64,000 bases of DNA from Diphasiastrum complanatum (Eukaryota; Streptophyta; Lycopodiopsida; Lycopodiales; Lycopodiaceae), in assembly GCA_029204225.1 (NCBI GenBank), contig CM055102.1:21775386-21839385 (forward strand). Direction: 5' to 3'. Positions 54,750 through 64,000 of this stretch are shown in pieces (within the stretch, counting starts at the first letter, position 1; each line of letters starts with the position of its first letter). Below the pieces are notes generated by a model that worked only from the letters and a program-made list of their open reading frames with translations, searched no databases and was not told where the DNA came from. Made by a program: the position numbers and the translations under genes.

Positions 54750-54945
54750 ATATATAGATGCAAGTTGAACAGGTGATATCGACACCAGAAGATCAACTTC
54801 TAAACTTGTCTTCATGTTCAATAATGGTCCAATATCTTGGAACAGTCGAAAACAAACCTCCATTGCAACGTCATCTACAGAATCAGAATACATTGCAACC
54901 TCTCAAGCTACTAAAGAGGCAATTTGGATGATCAGTGACAATGTT
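54750..54945 (+). pseudogene. C1 RNase H, truncated
   Basis: TRRSTSKLVFMFNNGPISWN then SRKQTSIATSSTESEYIATS and QATKEAIWM, the copia RNase H core. Cut off after AIWM by ATCAGTGACAATGTTT and a (CA)n tract. Confidence 0.85.
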
Positions 54946-54952
54946 TTTCCAT

Positions 54953-54953
<1 letters not shown>

Positions 54954-54989
<36 letters not shown>
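54954..54989 (+). repeat. (CA)n microsatellite
   Basis: About 18 CA units at the broken 3' end of C1. Confidence 0.95.
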
Positions 54990-58488
<3,499 letters not shown>

Positions 58489-58833
58489 TTGAGTATTCCT
58501 ATGCTGAGCATAGCCAATATAAATTCCTTTGTTAATGAAACTTTAAATGTATTTTTTGTTTCTGTCCAAAGCATGAAGCAATGCTTAAAAGTTGTGCTAG
58601 CTGCAATTGTCGAGGGAAAAGATCCAGTCTTCTCATCCCGGAGTTTGAAGTTAATATCTGTGGGACCTCGCAAGCCTGCTTCTGCCACTAGTCAGGTCAC
58701 AAAACCAGTAACTGAAATTGTTGAGGCCATTGTATCTGCCCACTCAATGTTTTTGAATCCTCACCCTCCAAACCCAAGTCGTGCCCAAAAACCATGGCCA
58801 CACATCGTCATAAAGCCATTCATTCTAAAGTAA
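58489..58833 (+). other. Unidentified 114-codon frame
   Basis: Reads SIANINSFVNETLNVFFVSV, MKQCLKVVLAAIVEGKDPVF, and PRKPASATSQVTKPVTEIVE. Composition is more protein-like than its surroundings. No family recognised; a minus-strand frame overlaps. It may be debris of a gene or element. Confidence 0.25.
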
Positions 58834-58883
58834 GAAGACTATTAATGAACCCTCCCTATCTTTACTTGGACCTTCTATCCGCA

Positions 58884-60423
58884 TGTTGGATTTCTATTCT
58901 CTCCATCCCTATCTCTCTACTAATCTATATCCATTCACTAGTTGTTGTAAATACTTGTACAATCACATACTTTGTAGAAATACACTTGTTTTTTGACAGT
59001 TTACAGAAATACAAAGGAGTAAATGACAGTATCCTGACGACTCCACTGACACCGACTATTCGGCCACCCTTCGACTATTTTGCCTACTCCGACTATTCGT
59101 CGATCACATCTACTCAACCAACACCGATTATTCGTCAGACACCCGACATCGACAATTCGACTTCACCAATTGCTTGTATGTCAATATTAACTCCAAAAGT
59201 TGACTCAAACAATCGGCGGCTCATCAGTACCTTCATCACGACTGGACAAAATCAAATATCAATCGAAGGCGATTGCAAACAGCACATAGTACCTTAATCC
59301 TAATTGTAAAGTACATATTAACTATTTTTTTAATTAGTTAGCCATGTGTATATATCCAACAACTATTTTTGTTCTTTCTCTCTGTTATTACAAAGTATTG
59401 AGTTAAAAAGGACGTGATGAGACTCTGTCTACATTCAGACTGTATTTTCTTCACGATTGAATAATCATTGTTCCAGTAATCTAGGTCATGTATGTCGTGC
59501 TGAATGTTCACTTTATTTATGTCCAGATTGTTTCTTGCTTCCAAATAAAGCTATTCGTAGAGTAAGTTATATTTTTATGACTGATAGCATACGTTGATTT
59601 GTCGCTCTAGTCTCCGCACCTAACATGCTTCCGCAAAGCTAAATCGAAAGCCAAGATAATTTGTGCATGGCTATGGAATCGATCGTGTCGATCCAGTGAC
59701 TTCAAAACTGTGATCAAGTAGGGCATACTTCAATCTATCAAATTTGGTTTGAATACAATATACGCAGTTGCCAGAGTAGTAATTCTACTCTCTAATTCTT
59801 AAGGGCGAATTTAGAGCTTACATTATCAGAACAACTGTTTTGATAAAGAGTAGACACTTGCTATAACTGTTTCTTGTCATATAATCTACTATCTATACAC
59901 ACTCACCTTGAATTTCCACATGGATTCGCAATCGCAGTCTGCCCTAATGGTTGGTTAGAATTACCACTTGTGGAAATTCAAGATGAAGGTAGTATTGATG
60001 GCCAAGGAGCTTTCAGAGAAATATTTGCTGGAACTGAACTACTTCCCAGTGTCGATGAGCAAGCCATTTCCAAGTGGAAGCTCAAGGATGGCAAGGCTTT
60101 CATCTTGATCACCCTTCACATATCCGACACACAGATCGGCCACATCAGACAAGTCCGATCTTCAAAAGAAGCCTGAGATATATTAAACACACTATACGAA
60201 GTGAGGGATGTCACTTCAAAGCTGCATCTACAAAGATATCTTGTGCATGGCTATGAAATCGATTGTGTCGATCTAGTGACTTTGAAGCTGTGATCAAGTA
60301 GGGTAGACTTTGATCTGTCAAAGTCAGTTCGAAAATGATATATGTAGTTGCATGCAGCGAGGATTCCATGCACGCCCACCGTCGCTCTTCTGCTGCACCA
60401 CATAGTCGTGATATATCCCAACA
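58884..60423 (+). mobile_element. C2: deletion derivative of the C1 copia family
   Basis: Starts TGTTGGATTTC like the C1 LTR, lacks the last ~80 LTR bases and the primer site (joint at CAGTTGC/CAGAGTAG near 59780), then has C1-type leader and gag (ATG 59920) to about 60235. Then it jumps back into the LTR end (GTGCATGGCTATGAAATCG) and finishes CCCAACA at 60423. The result is LTR, partial gag, partial LTR. No target duplication (CCGCA versus CTGCC). Confidence 0.85.
59920..60235 (+). pseudogene. C2 gag fragment
   Basis: MDSQSQSALM, then a frame change, then EIQDEGSIDGQGAF and KWKLKDGKAFILITLHISDT, matching C1 KWKLMDGKAFVLITLNISNT. CAG 59935-59937 preserves the Gln mutated in C1. It ends in VRDVTSKLHLQR-like sequence at the jump to LTR. 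Confidence 0.82.
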
Positions 60424-61060
60424 CTGCCTCCTATAATATAGTTCTAAAATGGCAAAATCAAGAGAAGATGTCCATAAAACAAAAAAAAATACGAGAAACC
60501 ACATTAATTTTGGATAATGATCAAGCCACTTGTAGACCCAATCACAGGAGATAGGCCAATGGAAGTTAGAGAACCAGATGAGATGCAGGTACATAATTTA
60601 AAAATAAAATTTAAAGATCATACACAAGCCATAGTAATCTTCTTCTTTTTTGTTTTGGTAGATCTTTCGGAATGCAACAGTGTTGCAAATTTTGATTTTT
60701 CTATTTTAAATTGATATCATTTTTTGGTTCTTGGGGGCATACATAGTTTACAAGCCTGAAAACAATTGTCCCAAGAATATCCACATATTGTTTCTTTCCG
60801 TAGTGTTAGCGCCATTGCATTTGATGGCCTGGCAGTGGAGGAAGCTAAATTTCTGGCTTGGGATCATAATATTGATCAAGACTACATGATGAAGATGGTT
60901 GTTATACAAAGGATTTGATTTTTCCACAACGAATATTTGAGATTTTTCAAAGCTGGAGATGTAAAATTGGAGCTCAAGGCACTTTGTGCTCAAGTGACAG
61001 GCTTGTTGTTTGATTCAAAAATTCCTACGTAGAGCCTAACAAAATATGACAATTTTTTTC
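60424..61060 (+). pseudogene. Unidentified coding remnant
   Basis: Two protein-like stretches. At 60517: MIKPLVDPITGDRPMEVREP, DEMQ, followed by GTACAT (donor-like). At about 60800-61030: SVSAIAFDGLAVEEAKFLAW, DHNIDQDYMMKMVVIQRI, one TGA, then FFKAGDVKLELKALCAQVTG. The second is open for about 75 codons apart from that stop. No known domain. Could be a captured or decayed host gene. Confidence 0.3.
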
Positions 61061-61171
61061 AACTTGCTTTTTGTAGTGGCTTCATCTTTCAGAATTTTCT
61101 CTCACTTTGGCTTTTTCGCAAAATGCCAAATGCCTCAAATGTTCAAGAAATGACTTTGGCGAAGACGTTAG

Positions 61172-61996
61172 TGTTTGTCACATTTCTCGCATTCTTTGCC
61201 TGTGACAGTTTACATTCATTTTTGTAGAATGACAGTCTACATTCAATTCTGCAGACAAACTGTTTACGATCAAAGCCACCGACTTGCATTAATCCATCAG
61301 AAAGTAATTTTATGAGAAGTCCTAACTAGATGGATGCCAGCACATCACAACCAACTGGTTGATGCATTTGACGACCTAATTGCTTAGTATAAGTAGCTGC
61401 TCATATTTCTACATTCAAGCAATATACAATGCAATGCAATGACATAGTTAGCATCTCTCTGAAGCTTGCGAACTTGAACACTCTTGAGCATTCTAGATCA
61501 ATTTTTGGAGTTGATTTAGAGTTTGCTATTGCGCTTACTGCTTATCAGTGGAAGTGCTTAATTCAGACAAAGTTACATTTACTCAGAGATAGCTCAGAGC
61601 ATGCGACTTTGATCCGCAATTTCTTTATGTTCATTTCTATTCTAAATTTCTTTTACTGAATCAATCTATCTTTTATTGCGTTCAATACCATGTCAGTATG
61701 AATGCTTCTTTGTAATGTTTTTTTGTAACTAATAATCTCTTATTATTTGTCTGATAATTCAGTGCTTTAATGTTTGGCTACGTAATCACTATAGTACTGA
61801 TGATTTCAAAGTTAGTTACTATAAGGTCAAATGTGATTTCTATCACTATTGTTTTGTTCGAAATTGATAGGTGTAGTCATGCATAGAGAAAGAAGAAGAT
61901 AGTTTTTCGCTGCACATGATAAGTTTCTTTCTTGTCATTCGAATTTGTTTTATTCGAATCTTATTCGATCTATCTTTCACACACCTCTTTCCAACA
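61172..61996 (+). repeat. C3 5' LTR (left end uncertain)
   Basis: The right end CCAACA at 61991-61996 is fixed by the primer site that follows. TGTTTG at 61172 is the best candidate left end. Shares GACAGT(T/C)TACATTC motifs with the C1 LTR. Confidence 0.45.
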
Positions 61997-63178
61997 TGGT
62001 ATCAGAGCGTTGATTCTTCTTCAAGGCCTAATACTATATCAGAGCGCAAGCTCTTATACTGATATCTTTCACGATATCCAAATATTCTTCAGTTCAAATC
62101 AATTTGTTTCGGTATCAGAGAATCGATTTTCAATTGTAGCACAACACGATATCTCTATCTTAACATCGACAAACTAAAGTTCCAGATGGATTCTCAAAGT
62201 AAAGTCGGTCTTATCGCAGAGAAGTTGAATGATCCAATTATCATTTATGAAAAATTTAAGATGAAGACCTTGCTAATTGCCAACGAATTGTGGGATGTTG
62301 TTACAAATATCAAAGTGAAGCCTGAAGACGACACAGATGACTCGAAGGATGGTAAAGCTTTTACGCTTATTACCCTCAATATATCAGATACTCGGATTGG
62401 ACAAATAACTGAAGCCAAAACTTCAAAAGAAGTTTGGGACATCTTGAGCTCACCATATGATATGAGAGACGTAACAACCAAGTTACATCTGTGAAGGAAA
62501 TTCTTCACACTCAAGATGTCGAATAATGATTCTCTTCAAAATTATATTAACCAGTTTAAGAATCTCTTGCAACAGATGGCCGCCGTCGGATAAGTCATAG
62601 ACACTCAAGACGCAATTATGACATTGCTTTCAAGTCTGCCCTCTACATATGAGAACTGGGTGATGATCATCATGACACACTCATATTTAACTCTTACCAG
62701 AATTATCACTATGTTGCTGCAAGAAGACAATTGAAGAAGTCAAGATGCTTCATCTACTTCTTCATCTCATGCTCTATATGTCAACAAGGATTCAAAATGA
62801 CAAAAGCAAAAGAGCTCCAAGCAGTCTACATCGAATCAGAAACAAACTCAAGGTCAAGAACAATCATTGAATCCATGTTCGTCGAAGAAGAAGAGTTTTA
62901 CCAGGTATTGCAAGCGCAATAACCATGAGATCTAGGATTGCCAAATTTTCAAAGCAAAAGAATGCAACCAAGCAACTTGATCAACAAGCAAATATAGTTA
63001 CAGCATCTCCTAAAGTTGAAATGGACAAGGCACTTTTATGGTCAAATCCAAATACGCAAATTCGGTTGATTCATAGTTTTTGGATTCTGGAGCTACCAAA
63101 AGAAAAGGATATGTTACTCTGTACTTCTCTCCTTCACGACGCTCCAATAACGGATCTACGAATCTTGTCTTAAACGGC
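61997..63178 (+). mobile_element. C3: Ty1/copia 5' region (leader, gag, start of protease)
   Basis: Primer site TGGTATCAGAGC at 61997-62008, a leader with two further TATCAGAG motifs (about 62038 and 62115), gag from ATG 62186 and a short protease piece near 63080. It is cut at 63178 by what appears to be another LTR. C3 gag is clearly related to C1 gag but distinct. Confidence 0.82.
62186..63115 (+). pseudogene. C3 gag and protease start
   Basis: MDSQSKVGLIAEKLNDPIII, FKMKTLLIANELWDVVTNIK, KTSKEVWDILSSPYDMRDVT and LLSSLPSTYENWVMIIMTHS are copia gag blocks. TGA after TKLHL (62492-62494), and further stops. Knuckle-like TRYCKRNNHEI near 62905 lacks the first Cys and has a stop. Protease motif FLDSGAT near 63085. 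Confidence 0.84.
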
Positions 63179-63373
63179 TGTTAACATCTTGTAAATTGTA
63201 ATTACAATAAATCAAAAAGACTTTGACAACTATATATATATGTATCTGAACAAAGAGAAGGAGTTAGAGAGAAAAAATCAAAGTAGTGAGTTGAACAATC
63301 AGTAGATGCACAGAGTGATCAACAACCAAAAAGGTCTTAAGTATCGAGCTTCTTAGAGTTGGTGATTTTATAC

Positions 63374-63407
<34 letters not shown>

Positions 63408-63494
63408 AGAGAGAGAGAGAGATAGATGGAGTGGAGGAGGAGAGAGAGAGAGAGAGAGAGAGAGACGACTGAAGAGAGAGAGCAGAGCAGAGAG

Positions 63495-63588
<94 letters not shown>

Positions 63589-63781
63589 GAGAGAGAGAGA
63601 GAGAGAGAGATAGAGAGAGAGAGATCTGTAGCCATTGTTTTAGAAATGGTAATAGGAATACGTGCTTATTAGTGCCACTATATTGTGTTCCAATTCTCTC
63701 TTTTATACATATTTGCTACTGTTCAATTATTACGTTCTTGATTAAATGCAATTGTCTCTCTCACTCTTTTGCACACAAACA
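63179..63781 (+). repeat. C4: possible copia LTR with internal GA array
   Basis: Begins TGTTAACATCTTGTAAATTG and ends CACACAAACA, followed by TGGTTATCAGAG (primer-site-like). About 600 bp, including the interrupted GA array at 63373-63624. It sits inside C3 protease. No second LTR or target duplication seen within the window. Confidence 0.4.
63373..63624 (+). repeat. Interrupted (GA)n array
   Basis: About 250 bases of GA with scattered AGAGGAG, GATAGA and GACGA interruptions. Arg/Glu or Ser/Leu frames across it are artefacts of the repeat. Confidence 0.93.
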
Positions 63782-64000
63782 TGGTTATCAGAGATAAAGG
63801 ATCGCATGGCTGTCCAAGATGCCTAATGCTTCGCAATCCTACTGTTACGGCAGTCTCAGACTCCACTCATGATAACCCAAAAGGACAACAAGCTTTTGAT
63901 TCGGTTCTCTAATCAATCCTCGTTCCCAAAATACACAGTTACTACTGTGTTCATAATTGTTTCTCTTTACTGTTGGTAGAGACATTGTTTACATCATAAT
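63782..64000 (+). other. C4 primer-site-like sequence and leader, runs off the edge
   Basis: TGGTTATCAGAG at 63782-63793, then non-coding sequence to the window end. Confidence 0.35.

Larger units (their letters stand above)
50085..54953 (+). mobile_element. C1: Ty1/copia element, 3' end lost, degraded
   Basis: A complete 5' LTR, primer site, gag, protease, integrase, RT and RNase H in copia order (integrase before RT) identify a Ty1/copia element. Numerous stops and frameshifts are present. It ends abruptly at a (CA)n tract, and no 3' LTR is found except a 16-base match to U3 (ATCAGTGACAATGTTT, 54931 versus 50219). Confidence 0.9.

Overview
This window reads as nuclear DNA of a land plant with a repeat-rich genome. 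The evidence is chromodomain Ty3/gypsy and Ty1/copia elements with plant initiator-Met-tRNA primer sites, L1-type LINEs, a hAT transposase remnant of the plant type, and spliced exons of a plant-style Sec14 gene. The species cannot be named from sequence alone. I saw no rRNA, tRNA, CRISPR array or prokaryotic operon.

Layout. 1-9283: a plus-strand LINE (LINE-1) split by a complete 6.2-kb Ty3/gypsy element (G1, 2088-8284) with a 5-bp target duplication. 9284-13286: three clean exons of a Sec14-like CRAL-TRIO gene on the minus strand; the next 3' exon is not in the window, so the transposon nest at 1-9283 probably lies in one of its introns. 13287-15500: degraded hAT transposase. 15953-28270: five minus-strand LINE pieces (E, D, C, B, A, in their 5'-to-3' order) lying head to tail, most joined at (CT)n tracts, with a 568-bp duplication at one joint. 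28270-35430: nested minus-strand gypsy elements. G2 (30414-34257, own target duplication) sits in the leader of G3. Both carry an unidentified repetitive passenger sequence in place of much of pol. 36700-38640: a copia fragment (plus) and a gypsy fragment (minus) converge on one 385-bp LTR-like segment. 40400-44950: a possible non-autonomous DNA transposon, a degenerate gypsy gag and LTR-like DNA. 45000-48600: possible exons of an unidentified minus-strand gene, and tandem duplications. 50085-63781: three or four copia copies, all broken, with microsatellites.

How the parts work together. Almost all coding capacity is retrotransposon gag/pol or ORF1/ORF2, and every copy is damaged. Several breaks in the LTR elements are CAG-to-TAG changes, as expected from deamination of methylated CHG sites in silenced plant transposons. 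The most unusual signals are: a LINE family ending in a small hairpin, usually an AATAAA-like site and a (CT)n tract rather than poly(A), whose copies abut at those tracts; a gypsy family whose LTRs run AGTTA...TAACT rather than TG...CA, supported by two independent target duplications; and the passenger module shared by G2 and G3.
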